Shown: positions 34,884 through 41,096 of the stretch, piece by piece
Layout: every line of letters starts with the position of its first letter
Position numbering within the stretch: the stretch's first letter is position 1
Virus record (IMG/VR): IMGVR_UViG_3300043409_001754
Coordinates: 1-51,823 of that record
Reading direction: 5' to 3' (one strand)
DNA: 51,823 bases
Origin: a virus
Translations under genes and position numbers: made by a program
The notes under the pieces: generated by a model
The model's input: only the letters and a program-made list of their open reading frames with translations
What the model was told of the DNA's origin: nothing
The model's database searches: none

Positions 34884-35316
34884 AGCAATTGAAAGACCTT
34901 TTCCTGAAAAAGTCAAGGAGCAAGATGAAATTATTGAAAATATTTTATCTTCTGTTTCCAAAATTAAAGATTTTGAATTAGATGAAAATGGAAACCTTAA
35001 AAGTGATAGGTTAAATATCTATATAGGTGAAGACGAGAGCGACCATATCATAACAATAGATATTAATGCAGGTAATTCACCATTTGTTATTCAAGACCCT
35101 AAAACAAAGAAAATTTACCAAAGCCTTGTTTATTTAGTACCACAAGATGTAACACCAACTCACGAGTTTTATATGCCAAGTAAACTTGAATATGCAAAAC
35201 TTTCAAAAGCACAAAAAGATTATCTTGGAAGTGGAAAACTTTTATTAAGAAAAATTGGTGATGTTTTTGAGCCAAAATTTTCAGATAGAATTAAAGCAAT
35301 GACAAGAAACAACTGA
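34822..35316 (+). CDS. hypothetical protein (164 aa)
   Basis: A 164-aa soluble protein with a helical Lys/Glu-rich N-terminal 45 residues and a beta-rich middle (LNIYIGEDESDHIITIDI). No motif is recognised. The stop overlaps the next start (TGATG), so it is translationally coupled. Confidence 0.5.
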   Translation: MQKLEKEARSKILDTIKKSFKAIERPFPEKVKEQDEIIENILSSVSKIKDFELDENGNLKSDRLNIYIGEDESDHIITIDINAGNSPFVIQDPKTKKIYQSLVYLVPQDVTPTHEFYMPSKLEYAKLSKAQKDYLGSGKLLLRKIGDVFEPKFSDRIKAMTRNN

Positions 35317-35519
35317 TGATTGAAATAAAGAAATTATCAACATTGAAAACTTGGAGTTTTAAAGAAAATTTCCCAGAACCTTTTAAGCCACCAATAGGTG
35401 TTGAAGTTTATAAAATTTCAGAAGAAAATTATTTTGTGGTAAACAAAAGAGATATTCACTTTTTGAATAAACTAAGAGATTTACCTCCTCACATTAAAAA
35501 GAAAATACTAAAATGTTAG
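35316..35519 (+). CDS. hypothetical protein (67 aa)
   Basis: A small basic protein with a Pro-rich middle (FPEPFKPPIGVEVYK) and a helical end. It is tightly packed between coupled genes (TGATG start, 7-base overlap with the next gene). Function unknown. Confidence 0.45.
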   Translation: MIEIKKLSTLKTWSFKENFPEPFKPPIGVEVYKISEENYFVVNKRDIHFLNKLRDLPPHIKKKILKC

Positions 35520-35752
35520 TTAAGTTAAAAACACAGCAAATACTTAATAATACCTTTGATTTACAAGTTTGTAATAATTGGTTTAAAGATGAACACATCA
35601 GTAGGTTAGCAACTGCATTGCGATATGAACAAGGGGAGTTTCACGAAAAATTAGAAGCTGAATATGTTGAAAATGGAAGGTTTATGGAAATATCATTAAT
35701 AGAATCACAAACACGTTATATTGGTGGTGAGTATGAAATTGTAAATTTATGA
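35513..35752 (+). CDS. hypothetical protein (79 aa)
   Basis: A 79-aa protein with a predicted helix (HISRLATALRYEQGEFHEKL) between two beta stretches. It overlaps neighbours on both sides by 7 and 4 bases. No family is recognised. Confidence 0.45.
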   Translation: MLVKLKTQQILNNTFDLQVCNNWFKDEHISRLATALRYEQGEFHEKLEAEYVENGRFMEISLIESQTRYIGGEYEIVNL

Positions 35753-35970
35753 ACAGATATAAGAGTTGGACAAATAAACTAAGTGGTTTATCCAAAACTA
35801 TCAAAAAATTTGGCTTTAAAGTAAGTGATTCAACTTACTATGTTGAGCAAACAATAATAAATGACTATTGTAAAATAAGGAAAATTAAAGGCTCTTTTAC
35901 TCAAAAAGTCATAATGGTTTCAAGTGAATATAATTCTTTTGTAACTTTTCTTAAACTCAAAAATAAATAA
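35749..35970 (+). CDS. hypothetical protein (73 aa)
   Basis: A basic Ser/Lys/Tyr-rich small protein starting in ATGA overlap with the previous gene. There is no motif. It is part of a run of six short genes downstream of the exonucleases that probably includes host-takeover functions. Confidence 0.45.
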   Translation: MNRYKSWTNKLSGLSKTIKKFGFKVSDSTYYVEQTIINDYCKIRKIKGSFTQKVIMVSSEYNSFVTFLKLKNK

Positions 35971-35974
35971 TAAT

Positions 35975-36208
35975 ATGTGGAAAAAAATAAACAGCTATTT
36001 AGAGGAATCAATAGAGGTTGAAAGTTGTAAAGAATATCTTTTTTACAATGAAGATTGGATAAATTCAGACACTCCAAATGGTATAAGGATTGGATTTTAT
36101 AATGATGGAGACTTTTATACATCTGTATGGAATAATGAGTTTGATTCTTATGATTCTGATGATACAAAACCAACGCATTTTATGGAAATTTTAGACTTTA
36201 ATTTATAA
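35975..36208 (+). CDS. DUF551-like small acidic protein (tentative)
   Basis: A 77-aa acidic protein. The layout of a beta strand, IGFYNDGDFYTSVW, an acidic loop, and then KPTHFMEILDF resembles DUF551 phage proteins, which end with a P-T-H-W-M-x-L-P type motif. Function in that family is unknown. It lies 2 bases upstream of the DUF5131 gene. Confidence 0.45.
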   Translation: MWKKINSYLEESIEVESCKEYLFYNEDWINSDTPNGIRIGFYNDGDFYTSVWNNEFDSYDSDDTKPTHFMEILDFNL

Positions 36209-36210
36209 AA

Positions 36211-37047
36211 ATGAAAAATACAAAAATTGAGTGGTGCGACCATACTGTTAATTTATGGATTGGCTGTACAAAAGTTCACACAGGTTGTGATAATTGTTAC
36301 GCTGAAAAGCAATCAATCAGATGGGGAAATAATGTTTGGGGCAACAATGTAGAACGCAAGCAGGTTTTAAGTGCATTCAAAACACTTGACACTTTGCAAA
36401 AACAAGCCAAATCACAAAATCAATTTCAAAGTGTATTTGTTCAATCATTGAGTGATATTTTTGAAAAATCAATGCCTGTTTTTTCGCCAAGAAAGGAAAT
36501 TTGTGAATATGAAAATACTGGACAAATTAGAAATGAATTTTTTACCAGAATAAATCAAGGTAGATACCCAAACTTGATATTCTTGTTACTTACAAAAAGA
36601 CCATCTAATATTGGAAGTTTTATTCCTCAAAATTGGTTAGAAATACCACCAAGAAATGTATGGTTTGGTTGTAGTATTTCAGACCAAAAAACAGCAAAAG
36701 ATTTAATTCCTAAATTTTCGAGATTTTTTTCAATCCCACACTTTAATATATTTTTAAGTATTGAGCCACAAGTTGAAAGAGTTGATTTACGAGAATCTTT
36801 TTCTATAAATTTTGGAGAAACTATTTTTGAGCAAAGGCTTATTGATATGGTTGATTGGGTTATTTGTGGAGGAGAAAGCGGACACCATAAAAGACCTTTT
36901 GAATTAGCTTGGGCTTATGACTTAAAAAGTCAATGTGAAAGATTTGGTATTCCATTTTTCTTTAAGCAAATTGATAAAATAAAGCCTATTCCAGAGGATA
37001 TAATGATTAGAGAGTTTCCAATAAATATACCAAGATACGCCAGTTAG
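36211..37047 (+). CDS. DUF5131 / phage Gp37-Gp68-like protein (radical-SAM-like)
   Basis: A 278-aa protein. The N-terminus reads KIEWCDHTVNLWIGC, then TGCDNCYAEKQSIRWG, which is the DUF5131 signature with Cys arranged as C-x(6)-C-x2-C, the likely 4Fe-4S/SAM site. Further family features are FLLLTKRP, WFGCSI and WVICGGESGHHKRPFEL. These proteins are common in phages and are proposed radical-SAM relatives with no proven reaction. It is the last backbone gene before the cassette array. Confidence 0.75.
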   Translation: MKNTKIEWCDHTVNLWIGCTKVHTGCDNCYAEKQSIRWGNNVWGNNVERKQVLSAFKTLDTLQKQAKSQNQFQSVFVQSLSDIFEKSMPVFSPRKEICEYENTGQIRNEFFTRINQGRYPNLIFLLLTKRPSNIGSFIPQNWLEIPPRNVWFGCSISDQKTAKDLIPKFSRFFSIPHFNIFLSIEPQVERVDLRESFSINFGETIFEQRLIDMVDWVICGGESGHHKRPFELAWAYDLKSQCERFGIPFFFKQIDKIKPIPEDIMIREFPINIPRYAS

Positions 37048-37124
37048 AATACAGCGAAAAAGAACGCTGAATGTTTATGCAGGATAGGGAATAGTATTCC
37101 GTCTGCCATATTGCAAAACCCAAT
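37048..37124. other. left junction of the cassette array, partial hairpin site
   Basis: This non-coding stretch holds CAGCG/CGCTG and a hairpin at about 37073-37107 (GCAG, GGAAT, ATTCC, CTGC, extended by TATG/CATA). It then runs GCAAAACCC to the first GTT box. Unlike the later sites there is no left arm complementary to GCAAAACCC, so it looks like half of a site left at the insertion point. Confidence 0.5.
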
Positions 37125-37168
37125 GTTATATGCTGTGCTTTTTATTTGGGTATCAAAATTTATTTAAA

Positions 37169-37636
37169 ATGGAAATTCAAGATTATTTAACAAGTTTAGT
37201 TCAGCAAGCAAGAAATAAGCGTTTTGCTGATTCCCCACAATTGTCATTAGGAGAATTAATTAATGAAATTGAAAAATGCGGTTTACAAAAAAATGACGGT
37301 GAAGATAAAGAAGTTTGTTATGACTTTGGCACTGCGATACCGACTGATTTAGATAGTTATCGTGGTTCATATAATGAACTGGCACTTGGCTATAAACTTA
37401 CTGGATATGATAACGATGCGGAGCATTTAAAAGATGTTAAAGCAAAAGACTTATTACAGCATTTAAAAGAAGCTATTGGCAAGGAATATACAGGTTGGAA
37501 AGGTGGTGAATACACAATGTCAGAAGATACGCCTGTATGGGTTGCAAATTCAGGCAATGCAGGAAGTACAGCTATTTTAGGAGTTTTAGATGATGGCTGG
37601 CGTTTAATATTATTAACAGCGTATGTTCAATTTTAG
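37169..37636 (+). CDS. cassette 1 protein (155 aa), conserved unknown
   Basis: ATG 37169 is preferred; an in-frame ATG at 37130 would use the recombination box itself. The C-terminal text DLDSYRGSYNELALGYK...LLQHLKEAIGKEYTGWKGGEYTM...DTPVWVANSGNAGSTAI matches a protein pattern that recurs in phages and plasmids, with unknown function. It has no promoter of its own visible within the unit. The stop is 9 bases before the closing inverted repeat. Confidence 0.65.
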   Translation: MEIQDYLTSLVQQARNKRFADSPQLSLGELINEIEKCGLQKNDGEDKEVCYDFGTAIPTDLDSYRGSYNELALGYKLTGYDNDAEHLKDVKAKDLLQHLKEAIGKEYTGWKGGEYTMSEDTPVWVANSGNAGSTAILGVLDDGWRLILLTAYVQF

Positions 37637-37652
37637 GGTGTCGCTGCATAGC

Positions 37653-37744
37653 ATATAACGTCAATATTTGCGAAGAACGGCAACGAAACAAACTGTGAAT
37701 TTCAAGTTAATGTCAGCCGTTTTTTGCAAATATATTGTTCTATG
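37653..37744 (+). repeat. attC-like site 1 (between cassettes 1 and 2)
   Basis: ATATAACG, then AATATTTGC, internal loop GAAG, then AACGGC. A 34-base terminal loop follows, then GCCGTT, loop TTTT, GCAAATAT, and GTTCTATG. The two-block arms with a fixed unpaired middle mirror the R/L boxes and central spacer of integron attC sites. Confidence 0.7.
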
Positions 37745-37857
37745 AATACGGATTTTTTGGAATAAAATACTAAATGGGAAAAGGGCGTTGCAGACGAAAA
37801 ACGCATTTCCTCGGTGGGTTATCAGAAGTCCAAATGATGCCCACCAATTTTTAAATT
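37745..37857. other. long structured leader in cassette 2
   Basis: This 113-base non-coding stretch before the cassette 2 gene holds a nested stem (GGAAA..GCGTT with AACGC.TTTCC, 37777-37810) and a second stem GGTGGG/CCCACC (37813-37845). It could be a regulatory leader or the remains of another site from a lost cassette. No ORF was found here. Confidence 0.45.
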
Positions 37858-38217
37858 ATGAAAATAAAACAGCGAAGGAATTTAAAAAAAGCCGAAAAAC
37901 TTGCAAAAAAAATTTGGGAGTTTAAAGATGAAGTAATAAGTGAATATTCCAATTTTGACAATATAATACTTCAATCTGTAAAGCAAAAGTGTGGATATAT
38001 AGGAGTAATTAATTTTCTAATTCAGTTTGTTTTGCCAAATGAAATATTTGGATTTGAAGGTAAAATAGTTCGATTAGTTGAATTTATTGATTCATTAACA
38101 GAAAGAGATATTTTAATTATTAAGAAAATGAAAAATGAAACTGGTTATGCTAATTTCAAACTAAATTACAATATGTGGGATGGATTTTTGAGAACTTCTC
38201 GTAAAGGCTCATTCTAA
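37858..38217 (+). CDS. cassette 2 protein (119 aa), unknown
   Basis: A basic, mostly helical protein with Lys-rich N-terminus (KIKQRRNLKKAEKLAKKIW) and no membrane segment. No family is recognised. It ends 7 bases before the closing CATAGAAC box. Its composition (very A-rich, many Lys/Ile) is similar to the backbone, so base content does not mark it as foreign. Confidence 0.55.
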   Translation: MKIKQRRNLKKAEKLAKKIWEFKDEVISEYSNFDNIILQSVKQKCGYIGVINFLIQFVLPNEIFGFEGKIVRLVEFIDSLTERDILIIKKMKNETGYANFKLNYNMWDGFLRTSRKGSF

Positions 38218-38224
38218 CCGTTTT

Positions 38225-38358
38225 CATAGAACGTTGAAGCATTGGCGAAGGCAGGGAATAGTAGCACTTCTGTTCAATTACTTACCGATGCTCAATAGGA
38301 TTGCAAAAGTTCAAAATTAGTACGTCAGCCCTGCTTTTGCCAATGCAATGTTACAGGC
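38225..38358 (+). repeat. attC-like site 2 (between cassettes 2 and 3)
   Basis: CATAGAACG, then GCATTGGC (38239), internal loop GAAG, then GCAGGG. A 72-base terminal part follows, then CCCTGC (38329), loop TTTT, GCCAATGC, and GTTACAGGC. Both arm blocks pair perfectly. The GAAG/TTTT internal loop is identical to that of site 1 although the arm sequences differ. Confidence 0.75.
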
Positions 38359-38407
38359 AGGTGTGGGTTGATTAGGAATAAATTGTCAAACTTAAAAAAC
38401 ATAAAAA

Positions 38408-39181
38408 ATGGAATTAGTCTTTTTATCAAATGGTCAAGCCTGTTACCTTAAAGAAAAAATAGGCAGTAAGTATATCGTAAACAAAATATTTGAGTACGAA
38501 GATGAAGAAAATGGTTGGCAAGAAGTACAGGATGCAAACGATATTGTAGTTGATGCTGTATTTAACAAACCACCTATTGAAAAAATAGATGTTGAAATTA
38601 AAGAATTGCAACTTAAAAAGAATCAAACACTTTCCGAAATTTCAGAACTTGAAAGCAAAAAAAGAACAGTTAAAAATGAAGTTGAGCAAATAACTAAAAC
38701 GCAAGTTTCTAATAGCAAATTTATTATTAACAGAAGTGATTTGATAAATGCAAAAACTTTGGCTTTGTTTATGAAAGACCGACCCCTTCCAAAATTGATG
38801 GATAGTAGTAATAAGTCTTTTAAAGGCTTAAAAGTTTCATTGACTGTTGAAATATCAACTGGACTTGAAAGAAGTTGGGGCTATTCTTTGTATTATGATT
38901 ACGATAGAAGTAGCGATTACTTGTGTGAAAAATATGGCATACTAATAAACCCAACACAAGAAGAAATAGATGCTATGATAGTTAAAAGACTTTCAGAGTT
39001 TAAATTTAGCGACCATTGGATGAAAAGTGTTGATGATAAATATTTGGTGGCAGAACAGTTGACACAAAAAAATGAATATTTAGAAAGTGAAAGAGTTAAA
39101 GAAAAAGAGAAATTAGAAAAACAGATACTGGAAACGCAAGAAAAACTTTCAAAGTTGCAGAGTGCTAACACTTGCCTGTAA
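38408..39181 (+). CDS. cassette 3 protein (257 aa), coiled-coil
   Basis: A 257-aa protein. The N-terminal beta-rich domain includes LSNGQACYLKEKIGSKYIVNK-type text. A coiled coil follows (residues about 62-100), then a middle domain with GLERSWGYSLYYDYDR, and a second coiled coil at the C-terminus. No enzymatic motif is recognised. The stop codon TAA (39179-39181) lies inside the closing box GCCTGTAAC, as happens in compact integron cassettes. Confidence 0.6.
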   Translation: MELVFLSNGQACYLKEKIGSKYIVNKIFEYEDEENGWQEVQDANDIVVDAVFNKPPIEKIDVEIKELQLKKNQTLSEISELESKKRTVKNEVEQITKTQVSNSKFIINRSDLINAKTLALFMKDRPLPKLMDSSNKSFKGLKVSLTVEISTGLERSWGYSLYYDYDRSSDYLCEKYGILINPTQEEIDAMIVKRLSEFKFSDHWMKSVDDKYLVAEQLTQKNEYLESERVKEKEKLEKQILETQEKLSKLQSANTCL

Positions 39182-39309
39182 CGTTTTGGGGCTTTATGAA
39201 GTTGGGGAAATCGAAGCTCAAATGTTCGTTTCAGCACAAAAGCCAAATTGAAAAACTGATGTTGAGGGTTAGCACTTCCGCCCCAATTTCTTAAAACCCT
39301 TGTTAGGCG
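39174..39309 (+). repeat. attC-like site 3 (between cassettes 3 and 4)
   Basis: GCCTGTAACG, then TTGGGGC (39186), a TTTAT bulge, GAAGT, a long terminal part, ACTTC (39274), one unpaired C, GCCCCAA, and GTTAGGCG (39302). The arms pair perfectly in two blocks with asymmetric internal loops. Its right box is the only one that fits GTTRRRY. Confidence 0.75.
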
Positions 39310-39364
39310 TTTGTGCCTTTCTCGGTAGGAAGTTAAAATTTGTAAACAATTAAAATTAAATAAT

Positions 39365-39979
39365 ATGCCAACAGGTTACACAGCAGGAATTTTAGATGGT
39401 AAGATTACCACATTTCCACAATTTGCAAAACAATGTATGAGAGCTTTCGGGGCTACAATTCATATGAGAGATGACGATATGGATGCCGAAATTACTTCAA
39501 GAACTCCAAGCGATTACTATTCAAAAGAAATTGAAAAAGCAAAGCAACTATTAAAAGATGCCGAAACTTTATCAGATGAAGTAATAGTAAAAAACCGAAA
39601 AGAAGAACTTGAAAAAAGCAAAGAATATCATTTAAAAGCTATTGCAAAAGCAAAAGTTGATATTAAAAATATGAATGATATTTTAAAAGATGTAAGAAAG
39701 TGGCAACCACCAACAGCAGACCATACTGGAATAAAAGATTTTATGATTGACCAAATTGAAAAAACAATTGACTTTGATTGTAAAACTAAAAACCACGATG
39801 AAGGACTTGCAAAAATAGAACTTGATTTATTAACCTTAAATGCTTCTGAAATTAGAAAAGATATGATTGCAAAGGCAAAAAAGGACTTTGAGTATAACAC
39901 TAAAAATTACAATGAAGATGTCGAAAGATGCGATAAGTCAAATCAATGGGTGTCGGATTTTGTAGGGTCGTTGGCATAA
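39365..39979 (+). CDS. cassette 4 protein (204 aa), conserved phage-type
   Basis: The N-terminus MPTGYTAGILDGKITTF, FAKQCMRAFGA, HMRDDD is a recognisable conserved block of a protein that occurs in phages and bacterial genomes, with unknown function. The rest is a long Lys/Glu-rich coiled coil, ending QWVSDFVGSLA. The stop directly adjoins the closing CGCCTAAC box. Confidence 0.65.
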   Translation: MPTGYTAGILDGKITTFPQFAKQCMRAFGATIHMRDDDMDAEITSRTPSDYYSKEIEKAKQLLKDAETLSDEVIVKNRKEELEKSKEYHLKAIAKAKVDIKNMNDILKDVRKWQPPTADHTGIKDFMIDQIEKTIDFDCKTKNHDEGLAKIELDLLTLNASEIRKDMIAKAKKDFEYNTKNYNEDVERCDKSNQWVSDFVGSLA

Positions 39980-40084
39980 CGCCTAACGAGTATATAGACG
40001 AAATAACACATAGTTAAAATGCCCTCATTATCAATTACTTATGCCTATATTTATTGTATATCTTTTGCCCAAAACTATGTATTT
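39980..40084 (+). repeat. attC-like site 4, degenerate right end of the array
   Basis: It starts with CGCCTAACG. A two-block stem is possible: AAAT plus ACATAGTT (40001-40015, with an AAC bulge) pairing with AACTATGT plus ATTT (40073-40084). No GTT box matching the cassette end follows, so the right half seems lost or fused to phage backbone. Confidence 0.5.
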
Positions 40085-40243
40085 ACAAAATGTGGATTGT
40101 GTGTGAATTTAAAGACGAATAGAATAATCAAAAAAGTTTACAATAACCGATGCTTAGGATATAATATAAACGGCAAATTCCACTCTTTAACAATTTTAAG
40201 AAGTAGTTTAGTGAAAGTTAAAAAATCAAATTGTCCTTTTTAA
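40019..40243 (+). CDS. small conserved phage protein (74 aa), junction-proximal
   Basis: The C-terminal half (CGLCVNLKTNRIIKKVYNN, GYNINGKFHSLTILRSSLV, then NCPF) follows a pattern seen in Bacteroidota-phage micro-proteins with a strand-turn-strand of NUMOD/HNH-N-terminal type. The first 15 residues lie in the loop of the degenerate cassette site and may be a by-product of the insertion; a later start is possible. No catalytic residues are seen. Confidence 0.5.
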   Translation: MPSLSITYAYIYCISFAQNYVFTKCGLCVNLKTNRIIKKVYNNRCLGYNINGKFHSLTILRSSLVKVKKSNCPF

Positions 40244-40249
40244 ATAGTT

Positions 40250-40420
40250 ATGGCAAAACGTTGTAAAAATTTCCCTTGGTATCAGCAAGGAAGACCATTA
40301 ATCACAGATATTTTAAAAGAATCAGCTATGAATGACAGGTTTACTTGTCATGTAGATTTAACAATTTGTGTAGGAGCAGAAAATTATAAATATTTCCAAA
40401 ATAAAAAACTATCAAAATGA
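40250..40420 (+). CDS. small Cys-containing protein (56 aa)
   Basis: ATG 40250 to TGA 40418-40420, coupled to the next gene by ATGA. Cys residues occur in CKNFPWYQ, FTCHVDLTICVGAENY, spaced like a small metal site. No family is recognised. Confidence 0.55.
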   Translation: MAKRCKNFPWYQQGRPLITDILKESAMNDRFTCHVDLTICVGAENYKYFQNKKLSK

Positions 40421-40632
40421 AAAATGATGAATTTTTAGAAATGAAATATGATAGTCAAATTATTGATAATCAAATACTTTTAGCTCAAAATGTTATTTTG
40501 AACAAACAGCAAAAAAATGATTTACACAAACTTATTATTACACAAATAATTATTAAAAAAGATATTAAAATTCATAATTTAGAATTAGAAGTTGAAAAAT
40601 TAAAATTAAAATTAAAAAAACTATCAAAATGA
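40417..40632 (+). CDS. coiled-coil micro-protein (71 aa)
   Basis: The protein is almost entirely helical, Ile/Leu/Lys-rich with heptads near the C-terminus (LELEVEKLKLKLKKL). It is in ATGA overlap on both sides. It likely forms homo-oligomers. Function unknown. Confidence 0.5.
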   Translation: MKNDEFLEMKYDSQIIDNQILLAQNVILNKQQKNDLHKLIITQIIIKKDIKIHNLELEVEKLKLKLKKLSK

Positions 40633-40889
40633 AAATTAGAACACAAACAGAAGTTGAAAGACAAGTTCAAGGATTATTAGCCGAAAAGAAAACATTACCA
40701 ATTTTTTCAGCATTTGGCGACCCAAACCATGAATCTATTGATGCCCAAATACAGGTATTACGTGGCAATGAGGACGCTGAATTGTACTCACACACAGAAG
40801 ATTATCACGAATACATTTATCAGCAAGCCATACAAGCAGAATCATGGTTAAATGGTGATAATGATGATGATTTATTTTCAGAAGAATAA
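40629..40889 (+). CDS. conserved phage protein (86 aa)
   Basis: Text of the form VERQVQGLLAEKKTLPIFSAFGDPN...IDAQIQVLRG followed by an acidic tail recurs as a small protein in many phages; the function is unknown. The very acidic C-terminus (DNDDDLFSEE) suggests a DNA mimic or a binding tail, which is speculation. A terminator follows at once. Confidence 0.55.
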   Translation: MKIRTQTEVERQVQGLLAEKKTLPIFSAFGDPNHESIDAQIQVLRGNEDAELYSHTEDYHEYIYQQAIQAESWLNGDNDDDLFSEE

Positions 40890-40895
40890 TAACAT

Positions 40896-40922
40896 AAAGC
40901 GTGGAGGTTATCCACGCTTTTC
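40896..40922 (+). terminator. intrinsic terminator
   Basis: AAAGCGTGGA (40896-40905) pairs with TCCACGCTTT (40911-40920) around GGTTA and continues in T. It ends the transcript that carries the cassette array and the small genes after it. Confidence 0.85.
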
Positions 40923-40943
40923 TAATAACATGAACGAAAAAAG

Positions 40944-40973
40944 TTGGCTCAAAGGGTATTAAAGGTATTTTAC
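40944..40973 (+). promoter_or_regulatory. promoter: TTG-N19-TATTTTAC
   Basis: TTG (40944-40946) and TATTTTAC (40966-40973) are separated by 19 bases, close to the Bacteroidota TTG-N19-21-TAnnTTTG arrangement. It lies between a terminator and the next start, in front of the GNAT gene and possibly the modification locus. Confidence 0.5.
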
Positions 40974-40976
40974 AAA

Positions 40977-41096
40977 ATGAATAACGGTTGTAGGTCAAAA
41001 GATTGGGATTTTGAAAATGGAAACGGTATAAGTTGTCAAAAAGATATTTTAGGACTCATAAAAAAATGTGAAAAAATATGCAACAAAAAAGTATAA
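40977..41096 (+). CDS. Cys-rich micro-protein (39 aa)
   Basis: ATG 40977 to TAA 41094-41096. Four Cys in a short basic peptide (GCRSKDW, ISCQKD, KKCEKICNKK). It overlaps the GNAT start by 19 bases in another frame and lies just behind the promoter. The start is only 4 bases after the -7-like box, so the real transcript start could exclude it; confidence is modest. Confidence 0.4.
   Translation: MNNGCRSKDWDFENGNGISCQKDILGLIKKCEKICNKKV

Larger units (their letters stand above)
37125..39987 (+). mobile_element. array of four integron-like gene cassettes
   Basis: Four consecutive units each start GTTxxxx and end with the complementary xxxxAAC. Unit 1 has GTTATATGCTGTGC (37125) and GCATAGCATATAAC (37646), one mismatch. 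Unit 2 has GTTCTATG (37737) and CATAGAAC (38225), perfect. Unit 3 has GTTACAGGC (38350) and GCCTGTAAC (39174), perfect. Unit 4 has GTTAGGCG (39302) and CGCCTAAC (39980), perfect. Every AAC is followed by G. One + strand gene per unit stops 0-16 bases before the closing box. Long two-block hairpins separate the units. This equals the cassette/attC layout of integrons, where the two ends of one cassette re-form a complete site on excision. Only GTTAGGC fits canonical GTTRRRY, and no integrase is present. Confidence 0.75.

Noticed and set aside
37130-37168. Upstream ATG for the cassette 1 gene
   Set aside because: This ATG is made by the recombination box itself and would change with every cassette insertion; the ATG at 37169 starts the conserved-looking part.
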